Below are positions 25,689 to 35,186 of a stretch of DNA of 64,000 bases, piece by piece (the stretch's first letter is position 1; every line of letters starts with the position of its first letter). Both the position numbers and the translations under genes were made by a program. The DNA comes from SFLA01 sp045595785. GTDB taxonomy: Bacteria; Bacillota; Clostridia; Oscillospirales; CAG-382. The stretch spans positions 18,599 through 82,598 of the forward strand of contig JAZOBE010000043.1 of NCBI GenBank assembly GCA_045595785.1, read 5' to 3'. A model generated the notes under the pieces. That model ran no database searches. It was not told where the DNA came from and worked only from the letters and a program-made list of their open reading frames with translations.

Positions 25689-27489
25689 CGTCCAGCTTAA
25701 GCACAGCCATAAACGCTTCCTGAGGAACCTCCACGGTACCGAAGGTACGCATACGCTTTTTGCCTTCCTTTTGCTTTTCAAGCAGCTTTTTCTTTCGTGT
25801 AATATCGCCGCCGTAGCACTTTGCAAGTACGTCCTTGCGCATTGCTTTTACTGTCTCTCGTGCGATTATTTTTCCGCCGATAGCTGCCTGAACCGGTATC
25901 TCGAACAGCTGACGGGGAATATGGTCCTTCAACTTCTCACAGATTTTTCTCGCTCTGGCATATGCCTTGTCCGCATGAACGATAAATGACAAAGCATCAA
26001 TAACGTCGCCGTTAAGCAGTATATCCAGCTTGACCAGCTTGGACTGCTGATATCCGTTAGGCTCATAATCCAAAGAAGCGTATCCTCTCGTACGGGATTT
26101 CAGCGAATCAAAGAAATCGTAAACTATCTCGTTAAGGGGCATATCGTAGTGCAGTTCTGCGCGGTCGGTATGGATGTATTTCATATCAATAAAGGTGCCG
26201 CGTCTGTCCTGACACAATTCCATAACCGCACCTACGTATTCGGGAGGTGTTATAATGGACGCCTTTACGATAGGCTCTCTGGTAGATTCTATCTCATCCG
26301 GAGAAGGGTAGTTTGTGGGGTTATCAATAGTAACCACCTGTCCGTTTTTTAGTGTAATTTCATAAATAACGCTGGGTGCCGTGGTTATAAGGTCAAGATT
26401 AAACTCTCTTTCAAGTCTTTCCTCAATAACGTCCATATGAAGCAGACCCAAAAATCCGCATCTGAATCCGAATCCCAGCGCTATGGAAGTTTCCGGCTCA
26501 AATACAAAGGATGCGTCGTTAAGCTGTAATTTTTCAATAGCGTCCTTCAGATCACCGTATTTTGCGCCGTCTGCGGGGTAAATACCTGCAAATACCATAG
26601 GCATCGCCTTTTTGAATCCGGGCAGGGGAGCGGGGGCAGGGTCGGAAGCAGAAACGATGGTATCGCCTACCTTGGTGTCTGCAATATTTTTAATGCTGGC
26701 GGTAAGATATCCTACCTCGCCTGCATAAAGTCTGTCTCTGGGCTCCAGAGAGAATGCAGACATGGTTCCCACTTCAACCAGCTCAAACTCTGCGCCGGTG
26801 TGGAACATCTTAACCTTGTCGCCTACGCCTATACTTCCTTCGTTAACTCGGAAATATACTATAACGCCTTTATAGGAATCATAAAAGGAATCGAATATAA
26901 GTGCCTTTAGAGGTGCGTTTACGTCTCCCGTAGGTGCAGGCACGTCTGCAACCACACGCTCAAGCACGTCTCCAATGTTTATACCCATCTTAGCGCTTAT
27001 TTCGGGCGCATTATCCGCAGGTATACCGATAATATCCTCAAGCTCCTCCTTCGCGCCCGCAATATCGGCAGAGGGAAGGTCGATCTTATTTATTACGGGT
27101 ACGATCTCAAGGTCATTGTCGATAGCGAGATACGCATTGGCAAGGGTCTGCGCCTGGATACCCTGAGTAGCGTCAACGATAAGAATTGCACCCTCACACG
27201 CCTTTAATGAGCGTGATACTTCATAAGTAAAGTCAACGTGACCAGGAGTGTCAATAAGGTTCATTGAGTAGGTCTCGCCGTCTTTTGCGGTATATTCAAA
27301 TCTTACTGCACGGGCTTTAATGGTAATTCCGCGCTCTTTCTCCAGCTCCATATTATCCAGCATCTGCTCGCCAACCTCACGCGCGGAAACGGCGCGGGTA
27401 TGCTCAAGCAATCTGTCTGCCAGCGTGCTTTTACCGTGGTCTATATGAGCTACTATGGAAAAATTTCTTATTTTGTTAATATCGTACAT
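25681..27489 (-). CDS. lepA: Elongation factor 4 (LepA)
   Basis: This 602-residue GTPase has G1 AHIDHGKST, a G2 region ERGITI, G3 DTPGHVDF and G4 NKIDLP. The EF-4-specific C-terminal domain has KCYGGDITRKKKLLEKQKEGKKRM. It promotes back-translocation or rescue of stalled ribosomes. Length and order match the family. It is followed directly by hemW with an 8-bp overlap. Confidence 0.97.
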   Translation of the reverse strand: MYDINKIRNFSIVAHIDHGKSTLADRLLEHTRAVSAREVGEQMLDNMELEKERGITIKARAVRFEYTAKDGETYSMNLIDTPGHVDFTYEVSRSLKACEGAILIVDATQGIQAQTLANAYLAIDNDLEIVPVINKIDLPSADIAGAKEELEDIIGIPADNAPEISAKMGINIGDVLERVVADVPAPTGDVNAPLKALIFDSFYDSYKGVIVYFRVNEGSIGVGDKVKMFHTGAEFELVEVGTMSAFSLEPRDRLYAGEVGYLTASIKNIADTKVGDTIVSASDPAPAPLPGFKKAMPMVFAGIYPADGAKYGDLKDAIEKLQLNDASFVFEPETSIALGFGFRCGFLGLLHMDVIEERLEREFNLDLITTAPSVIYEITLKNGQVVTIDNPTNYPSPDEIESTREPIVKASIITPPEYVGAVMELCQDRRGTFIDMKYIHTDRAELHYDMPLNEIVYDFFDSLKSRTRGYASLDYEPNGYQQSKLVKLDILLNGDVIDALSFIVHADKAYARARKICEKLKDHIPRQLFEIPVQAAIGGKIIARETVKAMRKDVLAKCYGGDITRKKKLLEKQKEGKKRMRTFGTVEVPQEAFMAVLKLDDE

Positions 27490-27523
27490 ATTTTACTTTC
27501 CGCCTGTTTATTATTGTCGGGGT

Positions 27524-27551
27524 CCCCGAGAAGCCGTAAGGCTTCTTGGGG
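27524..27551. other. Strong hairpin between lepA and the lipid-kinase gene
   Basis: CCCC-AGAAGCC/GGCTTCT-GGGG stem with a four-base loop (GTAA on plus, TTAC on minus), just after the lipid-kinase stop and before lepA. No T-tract follows on either strand, so it may be an RNA-stability or partial attenuation element. Confidence 0.5.
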
Positions 27552-27554
27552 CGA

Positions 27555-28448
27555 TTATCTGGTTCCCGTAAGAAGCATAAGCTTTCTATTGGAAAGAGAA
27601 AAAGATACTGTCTTTTGCTTTCCGCCGTCCTCACCGTCCAACGTCCACTCGGTGGAAGCCGGGATGGTAAGCTCCGCGTGTGATATTTTTCTCAAGCTTA
27701 TGAGAGGGTTGTCAAAGTTGGACTGCATTATATCGCCTATCAGCTCCATCATTTCCTGTCCTGTCTTAGGCGCGGCGATAAGGCACAATTCAAATAATCC
27801 GTCGTTAAACAGAACCATACCTCGGTCCAGCTGTATCAGTCCGCCGACGCTTGTGGAGTTTGACAGCGAGCAGAAAAGATATTCTCCGTCAAAGCTGCCT
27901 CTGTCCGTAGTTCCGGAAATGCGTATCTTTTGTATCTCTGATACGGATTTAATACCCTCCAACACGTATGCAAGATGACCCATAGCGTTTTTCATGGATT
28001 GGCTGGTGGCATAAGACACCTTGGTAAATGCACCAGTTGCCGCGATGTAGGTGAAATATCTGTCATTAAACATACCAACGTCATACTTGCGGGGGATAAA
28101 CATTGATATAGTCTCTGCCGCTTCCTTGTGGTTTGTGGGAATTCCCAAGGATTTCGCCATATCGTTGGTGCTTCCCGTAGGAATGTAGCCGACCGGAATA
28201 TTCTTTTCACCCATCATAACACCGTTGACTACCTCGGAAAGCGTTCCGTCGCCGCCGATAGCGACCACAGCTTCGTATTCCTCGCATGCATCTCTTGCAG
28301 TAGAAATTGTCGATGCTTTGTTTTTAGTCAGATAAACGGTGCAAAGAAACCCGTTTCTTGATAAAATATCTATAACGTCCGAAAGAATAGCCTTTGCACG
28401 GCCCATTCCGGAATGAAAATTAACTATTAACAATGCTTTTTTGGGCAT
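27555..28448 (-). CDS. Diacylglycerol/lipid kinase family protein (DagK/YegS-like)
   Basis: This 297-residue protein carries the DAGK catalytic signature AIGGDGTLSEV after a P-loop-like IVNFHSGMGRA, and a C-terminal beta domain with STEWTLDGEDGG. It phosphorylates a lipid diol such as diacylglycerol or transfers phosphate to a lipid carrier at the membrane. The ATG at 28448 is preferred over an upstream TTG because GGAGG lies 9 bp before it. Confidence 0.85.
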   Translation of the reverse strand: MPKKALLIVNFHSGMGRAKAILSDVIDILSRNGFLCTVYLTKNKASTISTARDACEEYEAVVAIGGDGTLSEVVNGVMMGEKNIPVGYIPTGSTNDMAKSLGIPTNHKEAAETISMFIPRKYDVGMFNDRYFTYIAATGAFTKVSYATSQSMKNAMGHLAYVLEGIKSVSEIQKIRISGTTDRGSFDGEYLFCSLSNSTSVGGLIQLDRGMVLFNDGLFELCLIAAPKTGQEMMELIGDIMQSNFDNPLISLRKISHAELTIPASTEWTLDGEDGGKQKTVSFSLSNRKLMLLTGTR

Positions 28449-28474
28449 ATATGGAAGCCTCCGTTTCAAAAGTT

Positions 28475-28526
28475 ATTGTACCACAAATAATTTTGTATTG
28501 CAATATTAAACATCATGTGTTAAAAT
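28475..28526. promoter_or_regulatory. Divergent promoter pair sharing one -35 hexamer
   Basis: The palindromic hexamer TTGCAA at 28498-28503 lies exactly 17 bp from TAAAAT (28521-28526, plus strand, toward the DUF4855 gene). It also lies exactly 17 bp from TACAAT (minus strand, 28475-28480, toward the lipid kinase). Both would use the same -35 in opposite directions, so initiation should be mutually exclusive. Confidence 0.7.
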
Positions 28527-28553
28527 TATTTTGTATAGGCAGGAGTGTGAAAA

Positions 28554-30884
28554 ATGAAAAAACAAGTTTCTTTTGTACTGGCATTGATACTGTTGGTGTT
28601 ATGTTTTGTCCCTTGCTTTGAGGTACCTGCTTCTGCAGAGGGATTCGCTTATCCTTCTCAGCTGAACGGGGTAAATAACGTAATGCTCATGTATACCTTC
28701 GGTCAGCAAGGTGCCGTTTCCGGCAGGCATACTGTGGAGACACTGCTTCCTTATGTTGGCTATTACAACACAGATGGCCGGTTAAAGGATATATTTTTTG
28801 ATTCGTTTTTAATTCTGCCTTGTGTTTCTACCGGTCCTTCCGGCGGAACTATGTATATAAGCAAAAATCCTGCTGTCGCCTCTGATTGGCAAGCTTACAG
28901 GGACGATATTTTTGCGGATGATTATAATCTCGATGCACTTAATACCGCTGTCGGTCAGGTGAAAAAACAGCTTGGTATGAGTGATTATAAGGCGAAGGTA
29001 TTTTTCACCGTGTCTTATCCCAACGAGGGACAAACGAACTTTGGTTCAATTGGCGGCAGAAATTATGATTTTTCTGTTTTGCAGGACAGAATAGATTACT
29101 GCAAGTGGCAGATAGACGATTACCTTGCTCGTTTTGAAAAAGGTGATTACGAAAACCTTGAAATCGTAGGATTTTATTGGTTTGAGGAATTTATAAATCT
29201 TAACTCGTCAACCGAAAAGACTCTTCTTACGTCAGTCACCTCATATATCCGCCAAATAGGATATAAATCCATTTGGATACCTTACTATATGGCAAGCGGC
29301 TGGAACAAATGGAAGGAATACGGAATTGACGTTGCCTGTCTCCAGCCCAACTATATGTTTAATTATGATGCAGCGAACACCCGCGTAAAGGAAGCTGTTG
29401 AAAACGCGAAAAAGCACGATATGTGTAACGAGGTCGAGATAAGCGGAAGCGTTTTTACCTCTGCCGAGTATTATAACAGATATCTTACATACTTGCGGGA
29501 CTTTACCGCTTACGGCGCTATTGACGCCATTAAAATGTATTATCAGGATGTAAAGTTTTATTACGAATGTTACCGCTCCGAAATGCCGGAAAAACGTGTT
29601 CTTTACGATCTTACTTATAAATATGCCAAGGGCACACTTAAAGAGTCCGATCTGGAAGATAAATATCTTGAATCTTCCGGAGTTTCTCAAAAATATGACG
29701 TTGTCTCATACGGATGCTATTATACCGCTACCAAGCCGTATACCAATACTACTCTGGAATACGCCAATGTGGACGGCAAGGAGCTTACCGACGGAAGGTA
29801 CGCCATGACCAATTACGGTACTGAGTGGCATGCTTTTTACAGACCTTATGCAGATAGAGACGGCAATCTGAGTATCACCCTTGATCTGGGCAGTTATTAC
29901 GATAATCTTGAGTATATCTATTTGGAATTCCGTGATGATGCAAAGGCGTCCATTGGTGTTCCCGCGAAAGTAGATTTTTACGTTTCTTCCGACGGAGTGA
30001 ATTTTTCTCCTCTCAGTACCGTAACTCCGGCAGGTCCCGTTATCGGTGAGATTGCCGCAAGATATGAGGACGGCACTTTTGGCGCCCGTTACATAAAGGC
30101 AGTATTTCCTTATAATCCCGATCGAGTTTTTGTCTTTGCCTCTGAAATAGCGGTAGGTGCAAGTAAGTTTGATAAATCCTTGGGCGAGGGGTACGATATT
30201 ATCTCTAAAGGTTGTCCTTATACTGCTTTTGAACCGTATACAAATACTGCCGAGTGGAATGCACCTTATATGCAGATAGACGGCAAAGAACTCACCGACG
30301 GCATATTGGGTTCCTCTCCTCACGGTACAGAATGGCACGATATGCATGCCAGCGCTCTTAAAGAGGGAGAAAAGTTTTTTGTTAATATAGATCTCGGCTC
30401 GGTACGGAATAATATTTCCTACATAGGCATGCAGTTTGGTAACGACCCATCCAGCGGAATAGCCAAGCCGGGTAACGTTACCTATTACCTGTCTGAAGAC
30501 GGTGTTAATTATACCCAAGCAGGCACAGTGGCAGTGCGGTTGGGAACCGACGGATATGGCTACGGAGTTTTGATTTCCGCCGACCCTTTGTCCGCACGGT
30601 ACGTCAAAGCCGAGTTTGCATCCGGAAAATCGGTACACAATTTTGTTTCCGAAATGTCTGTAGGTGTGAACAAAAAAACGCAAGGCGAATATACTCTCGG
30701 AGATGTCAATCTGTCCGGAAGTATTGAGATAGCAGATTATTTATCGGCAAAACGTATTGCGGCGGGTAATCTAAATGCAACGGATACCGCATTATCTGCC
30801 GCTGATATTGACTGCGATGGCAAGATTACCGAATCCGATTGTATCAAGATAAAGCAGCTTTTTTTGAAATCACGCGGTTTTTAG
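28554..30884 (+). CDS. Secreted DUF4855 protein with two discoidin-like domains and a C-terminal type I dockerin
   Basis: This 776-residue protein begins with a signal peptide (1-29). Residues about 35-355 form a DUF4855 domain (LMYTFGQQG, YWFEEF, IPYYMASGW), whose function is unestablished. Two related F5/8 C-like segments follow, each with YTxTKPYTNT/DGKELTDG, GTEWH and VxFYVSSDGVNF. The end is a dockerin-like pair of Ca2+ loops (GDVNLSGSIEIADYL and AADIDCDGKITESD). It is probably a carbohydrate-active or surface-binding protein that docks to a cohesin. No cohesin protein is in the window. Confidence 0.82.
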   Translation: MKKQVSFVLALILLVLCFVPCFEVPASAEGFAYPSQLNGVNNVMLMYTFGQQGAVSGRHTVETLLPYVGYYNTDGRLKDIFFDSFLILPCVSTGPSGGTMYISKNPAVASDWQAYRDDIFADDYNLDALNTAVGQVKKQLGMSDYKAKVFFTVSYPNEGQTNFGSIGGRNYDFSVLQDRIDYCKWQIDDYLARFEKGDYENLEIVGFYWFEEFINLNSSTEKTLLTSVTSYIRQIGYKSIWIPYYMASGWNKWKEYGIDVACLQPNYMFNYDAANTRVKEAVENAKKHDMCNEVEISGSVFTSAEYYNRYLTYLRDFTAYGAIDAIKMYYQDVKFYYECYRSEMPEKRVLYDLTYKYAKGTLKESDLEDKYLESSGVSQKYDVVSYGCYYTATKPYTNTTLEYANVDGKELTDGRYAMTNYGTEWHAFYRPYADRDGNLSITLDLGSYYDNLEYIYLEFRDDAKASIGVPAKVDFYVSSDGVNFSPLSTVTPAGPVIGEIAARYEDGTFGARYIKAVFPYNPDRVFVFASEIAVGASKFDKSLGEGYDIISKGCPYTAFEPYTNTAEWNAPYMQIDGKELTDGILGSSPHGTEWHDMHASALKEGEKFFVNIDLGSVRNNISYIGMQFGNDPSSGIAKPGNVTYYLSEDGVNYTQAGTVAVRLGTDGYGYGVLISADPLSARYVKAEFASGKSVHNFVSEMSVGVNKKTQGEYTLGDVNLSGSIEIADYLSAKRIAAGNLNATDTALSAADIDCDGKITESDCIKIKQLFLKSRGF

Positions 30885-30909
30885 CGTTTTTTAACGAGGA
30901 AGGTAAAAT

Positions 30910-32706
30910 ATGGACGCATTTGATTTTATTACGTTATTGGGCGGTCTCGCAATGTTCCTTTACGGAATGGAGATCATGAGCGACGGACTTAAAAAATCCA
31001 CCGGCAGTGCGCTTAAAAACGTACTGGGTAAGCTTACTCACACCGTTGTTCTGGGCTTTTTGACGGGCGCTGCGGTTACTGCGGTAATTCAGTCATCAAC
31101 GGCAACCATCGTGCTTACCGTCGGTCTTATTTCTGCCGGAATACTTAACCTTAAGCAGGCTGCAGGTATCGTTATGGGCGCCAACGTAGGCACTACCGTT
31201 ACTGCACAACTTATAAGACTTATGGATATTGATTCCTCCGGCGGTTTCTGGCTAAAGATATTTAAGCCCGATACTTTGGCTCCCGTTGCGCTTGTGGTCG
31301 GTATCGTGCTTATAATGTTTACCAAATCCAGCAAATTCAAAAACTCCGGTGAAATTTTCGCAGGATTCGGCGTTTTGTTTATCGGTCTTATGAATATGAC
31401 CGGTGCTGTTGAAGGTCTTGAGGATTCTCAGTTCTTTGTTGATATGATCACAAAGGTTACCGATATCCCTGCGCTCAGCATTTTAGTCGGTCTAGTTATA
31501 ACCGTTATAATCCAGTCTTCGTCTGCTACCGTAGGTATTTTGCAGGCACTGTCCTCTACCGGCACTCTTACCTTCTCTCTTGTATACCCTATGATAATGG
31601 GTATCAACATCGGTACCTGTGTTACCACGGCAATGGTATGCTCTATCGGAAGCAATAAGGATGCAAAGCGTATCGGTATCATTCATATCGTATTTAACGT
31701 AATCGGTACTATTCTCTTTATGATAGCAATATCTATTCTCCGTGCGTGCGGCGTTTGGCCTGAGCTTTGGGAGTCTGTTTCCAATAGCGGTGATATTGCT
31801 AACTTCCAGTCTATTTTCAATATTGCCACAGCACTCGTTCTGCTTCCTTTCGCAGGATTGCTGGTTAAGCTCAGCACCAAGATTATTAAGGACGACCCTG
31901 TTAAGGATGATATCAAGCCCTTCCGCGTACTGGACGAAAAGCTGTTCATCTCTCCCGATATCGCTGTTGCAGAGGCTGAGAAGGCTATCGGTGAAATGGG
32001 CAGAATGGCGGCAAATAACCTTTCTCTGTCTTTTGAGCTGTTCGGAAAATACTCCGAAGAAAACGCCGAAAAGATTCGTGCAAGGGAAGACCGTATCGAC
32101 GAGTTTACCGATACTTGCGATAACTTCTTAGTTCGCCTTTCCAAGCATGCAAAATCCGGCAGCCAGACCCGTGCAATCAACCGCCTTATGCAGACAAACA
32201 CTAATTTTGAGCGTATAGGCGACTATGCTACAGATATCCTTGAATACGCAGAAGAAATGAAACGAGAGGGAACCTCCTTCTCCGCAGGTGCGGCGAAAGA
32301 ACTTGCTCTTATGTGCTCTGCTGTTGAGGAAATAGTTGATCTTACCGTTTCCGCCGTAGAAAGCGGTGACTTGTCCCTTGCAGAAAAGGTTGAGCCCCTT
32401 GAGGAAACTATCGACGATATGATAGCACTGCTTAAGGACCGCCATATCGAGCGTCTGAAGGCAGGCACTTGCGTTGTCAGTGCAGGACTTTCCTTTGTGG
32501 AAACTCTTACTTATCTTGAGCGTTCCGCAGACCAATGCTCATCTATTGCACTTTTGCTTCTTGCAAGAGAAAACCCCGAAATTATGTCTAACCATCATCA
32601 ATATCTCCGCGAACTGCACAAGGGTGCCAAGCGTGAGTATACTGACGAGCTTAACCGCCGTCACCAGCAGTATATGGTTCCTCTGCTGGAAATCACCGCA
32701 CAGTAG
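30910..32706 (+). CDS. Na+/phosphate cotransporter family protein with PhoU-like C-terminus
   Basis: This 598-residue protein has an N-terminal transporter with two inverted QSS repeats (AVIQSSTATIVL and VIIQSSSATVGI), which bind phosphate and Na+. A C-terminal PhoU-like four-helix region (about 345-560, NNLSLSFELF... TNTNFERIGDYATDI) follows. This NptA/YjbB-like architecture imports or exports phosphate. GAGGAAGG precedes the ATG. Confidence 0.93.
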   Translation: MDAFDFITLLGGLAMFLYGMEIMSDGLKKSTGSALKNVLGKLTHTVVLGFLTGAAVTAVIQSSTATIVLTVGLISAGILNLKQAAGIVMGANVGTTVTAQLIRLMDIDSSGGFWLKIFKPDTLAPVALVVGIVLIMFTKSSKFKNSGEIFAGFGVLFIGLMNMTGAVEGLEDSQFFVDMITKVTDIPALSILVGLVITVIIQSSSATVGILQALSSTGTLTFSLVYPMIMGINIGTCVTTAMVCSIGSNKDAKRIGIIHIVFNVIGTILFMIAISILRACGVWPELWESVSNSGDIANFQSIFNIATALVLLPFAGLLVKLSTKIIKDDPVKDDIKPFRVLDEKLFISPDIAVAEAEKAIGEMGRMAANNLSLSFELFGKYSEENAEKIRAREDRIDEFTDTCDNFLVRLSKHAKSGSQTRAINRLMQTNTNFERIGDYATDILEYAEEMKREGTSFSAGAAKELALMCSAVEEIVDLTVSAVESGDLSLAEKVEPLEETIDDMIALLKDRHIERLKAGTCVVSAGLSFVETLTYLERSADQCSSIALLLLARENPEIMSNHHQYLRELHKGAKREYTDELNRRHQQYMVPLLEITAQ

Positions 32707-32722
32707 ACCCAAAAACAAGTCA

Positions 32723-32751
32723 TTGACATAATGCTGCGAACATAGTAAAAT
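32723..32751 (+). promoter_or_regulatory. Sigma-A promoter for the discoidin-like surface protein
   Basis: TTGACA (32723-32728), a 17-bp spacer and TAAAAT (32746-32751), 32 bp before the ATG. Confidence 0.82.
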
Positions 32752-32782
32752 ATATTCATCAAAACCGCAAAGGAGAATTTTA

Positions 32783-33601
32783 ATGAAAAAATTAATTATT
32801 TTTGCACTTGTTCTTACTCTTGCACTTTCTTCGCTTTGTCTTTCCGCTTTTGCGAAAGGGGAGACAAACTACGCTTCGGGCATAACCGTCGACAGTCCTG
32901 CTTATCTTGAAAAGTACAATGGTAATCTTACCGACGGACAGATAGGCGGCAACGCATACGATAATCTTTGGGCGGGCTTTTATCACAACGAAGACAATGC
33001 CGATAATAACTATGACGGTGTTTCAGGTGTTGTTGTAGTGGATTTTGGCGAAAAGAAAAACGCTATTGATTCTATTGAAGCTCACATCTGGGATGCGCAA
33101 GGCACTTCCGGAATTGGTTCTCCCGAGTCTATTAAGGCGTATGCTTCCGTAGACGGCGAGAATTACGCTTATCTGGGCGATCTTACCTTTGGCGCAGAAA
33201 CCATAGATTGGGCTACTCTTACTCTTGAAACTCCCGTAAACGCGCAGTATATCAAGTATGAGTTCGTAAAGGGCTCCGGCGACGGTGTGTTCATGTTCGT
33301 TTCTGAGCTGGCTGTATACGGCACTCCCGACGGCACTGGCACCGATGCTTCTGAGCTTGTCGGTGATACCGAGCCCGAGGTATCCGTTGTTCCCGATGAT
33401 GAATCTGCTCCTGCTGACGAATCCGTTCCCGCAGATGAGTCAAAGCCCGCAACCGAATCTGCTCCCGCAGACGATTCCTCTGCATCCGATCCCACACCCG
33501 AACCCGAAAACAACAATACCGTTCTCTGGGTAGTTCTCGGAATTGTAGCGGCAGTCGTTATCGTTGTTATCATAGTTGCAGTTTCCAAGAAAAAGAAATA
33601 A
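32783..33601 (+). CDS. Membrane-anchored surface protein with discoidin-like domain
   Basis: This 272-residue protein has a signal peptide (1-24). One F5/8 type C-like beta domain (about 27-190: NLTDGQIGGNAYDN, VVVDFGEKKNAIDSIE, YASVDGENYAYLG, SELAVYGT) resembles those in the DUF4855 protein upstream. A Pro/Asp/Ser/Glu spacer of repeated PADES units, a C-terminal membrane span and a Lys-rich tail follow. No LPXTG motif is present, so the span itself is the likely anchor. Probably a carbohydrate-binding surface protein. Confidence 0.75.
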   Translation: MKKLIIFALVLTLALSSLCLSAFAKGETNYASGITVDSPAYLEKYNGNLTDGQIGGNAYDNLWAGFYHNEDNADNNYDGVSGVVVVDFGEKKNAIDSIEAHIWDAQGTSGIGSPESIKAYASVDGENYAYLGDLTFGAETIDWATLTLETPVNAQYIKYEFVKGSGDGVFMFVSELAVYGTPDGTGTDASELVGDTEPEVSVVPDDESAPADESVPADESKPATESAPADDSSASDPTPEPENNNTVLWVVLGIVAAVVIVVIIVAVSKKKK

Positions 33602-33630
33602 ACCTTATTGGCGTCATGTATTGACCCGCC

Positions 33631-33673
33631 ACACCCCGACTGACGCAATTTTAGTCGGGGTGCAGTTTTTTAG
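33631..33673 (+). terminator. Terminator after the discoidin-like gene
   Basis: A perfect 10-bp CACCCCGACT/AGTCGGGGTG stem with an 11-nt loop, followed by GCAGTTTTTTAG. Confidence 0.88.
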
Positions 33674-33704
33674 TTTTAGAATCAGCCTGATAGGAGCGTG
33701 CTTT

Positions 33705-35120
33705 ATGGAAAAGAATACCGATACTTCAGCTCAGATACACAAAATGCCTGATGGCAGTGTTTTTCACGGGACGCTTAAATATAACAAAAAAGAAGGATTT
33801 GGCTTTTGGAAAATGGCAGACGGTTGCTTTTACAGGGGAGAGTTTGCTAATGACCTTCCAAACGGAAAAGGCGAAGTATATTTTCCAAACGGCAATTATT
33901 ATAATGGCGAAATAGTTGATAACTTATTGTGTGGATATGGCGTTATGACATACGCTAACGGCACGAAATATGAAGGATATTTTGAACAAGGTCGTTTTAG
34001 TGGGATGGGAGTTCAAACATATCCTGACGGTTCGAAATACGACGGTTGGTGGCGTTACGGCCAAAAGAACGGCAGAGGCGTCATTACATGGCGTGACGGA
34101 ACCAAAGTTGAAGCCATATTTGAAGACGATTTTCCGGCAAGTGAAATTAAGTTTTCATATTTTGACGGCGCCATTTATGAAGGCGAAATGCGCCGTGGAC
34201 AAAAGCACGGTAAAGGCAAGTTCACATACCCAGATGGAAGTATATATGAAGGTGACTTCAAAAAGGATAAAATTCACGGTAATGGTGTGCTTAACATGCG
34301 AGGTAAGCGCGAAGGCGGTAATCGTTATGAAGGGCATTTCCGCAACGATTTGAAGTGGGGAAAAGGCATTATGCGTTATGCCTATTTGCTGCGCTATGAT
34401 GGGTATTGGAAAAATAATCTTCGTCATGGATTTGGTGTTTTGACTTGGCCCAACGGTGCCAAATACAAAGGCTGGTTTTATAAAGAATGGGCTTATGGTC
34501 CCGGATTATTTGTCGATCCAAATGGTAAAAAACACTTTGGATGGTGGAAAAACGGTATAAGAACTTGCTTTGGCAATAGATTGAATATGGATTCGCACTG
34601 GAAAATTGATGGTTATGCAGAGCGGCAGATCATTAATAGAAAAGGTGCCAAAGTTTATTTTAAAGGCGAACTCATTGGGGGCGCCCCTTGGGGAAAGGGT
34701 AAACTTACCGCCGATAACGGGTGGTGTTTTGAAGGCGATTTTATCAACGGCTTACCAAATGGTTATGGTAAGATTGTGAGTCCGGGCAAGAGCGTTTACG
34801 TTGGCGAAGTAAAGGATGGTAGGCGTAACGGTTACGGAGCAGTTGATTATGAATGTGGTCATCATTACGAGGGCCACTTTGTGGACGATAAGGGTCACGG
34901 ACACGGTGTATTCCTTACCAAAGACGGCGATCGGTACGAAGGCGAATTTTATAAAGGTTCTTGTTCAGGTCGTATGATTTTTGATGGTGCTGACGGGTCT
35001 CATTATGAAGGGTATTTGGATGATGATGATAAACCGCACGGCGAGGGTGTCCGTATTTTACTTGACGGAACCGTACAGGAAGGTATGTTCGAGCATGGTG
35101 AGTTTGTCGGTCCAAAGTAA
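33705..35120 (+). CDS. MORN-repeat protein
   Basis: This 471-residue protein consists almost wholly of about 19 MORN repeats (YEGxFxxGxxxGxGxxxxxDG), two of them degenerate (around residues 130 and 295). There is no signal peptide or membrane span, so it is probably cytoplasmic. The ATG at 33705 with TAGGAG upstream is preferred; an upstream in-frame extension crosses the previous gene's terminator. MORN repeats bind lipids or act as protein scaffolds. No enzymatic domain is attached, which leaves the role open. A shared terminator follows. Confidence 0.85.
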   Translation: MEKNTDTSAQIHKMPDGSVFHGTLKYNKKEGFGFWKMADGCFYRGEFANDLPNGKGEVYFPNGNYYNGEIVDNLLCGYGVMTYANGTKYEGYFEQGRFSGMGVQTYPDGSKYDGWWRYGQKNGRGVITWRDGTKVEAIFEDDFPASEIKFSYFDGAIYEGEMRRGQKHGKGKFTYPDGSIYEGDFKKDKIHGNGVLNMRGKREGGNRYEGHFRNDLKWGKGIMRYAYLLRYDGYWKNNLRHGFGVLTWPNGAKYKGWFYKEWAYGPGLFVDPNGKKHFGWWKNGIRTCFGNRLNMDSHWKIDGYAERQIINRKGAKVYFKGELIGGAPWGKGKLTADNGWCFEGDFINGLPNGYGKIVSPGKSVYVGEVKDGRRNGYGAVDYECGHHYEGHFVDDKGHGHGVFLTKDGDRYEGEFYKGSCSGRMIFDGADGSHYEGYLDDDDKPHGEGVRILLDGTVQEGMFEHGEFVGPK

Positions 35121-35143
35121 AAAAATCAAATAGCCAAAACAAT

Positions 35144-35175
35144 AAAAACCGGCTTTAACAGCCGGTTTTTTGTTT
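35144..35175. terminator. Bidirectional terminator between MORN gene and clpX
   Basis: AAAAACCGGCT/AGCCGGTTTTT perfect stem with a TTAAC loop, followed by TTGTTTC; the A-tract on the other side serves clpX. Confidence 0.9.
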
Positions 35176-35186
35176 CTTATTTTGGT

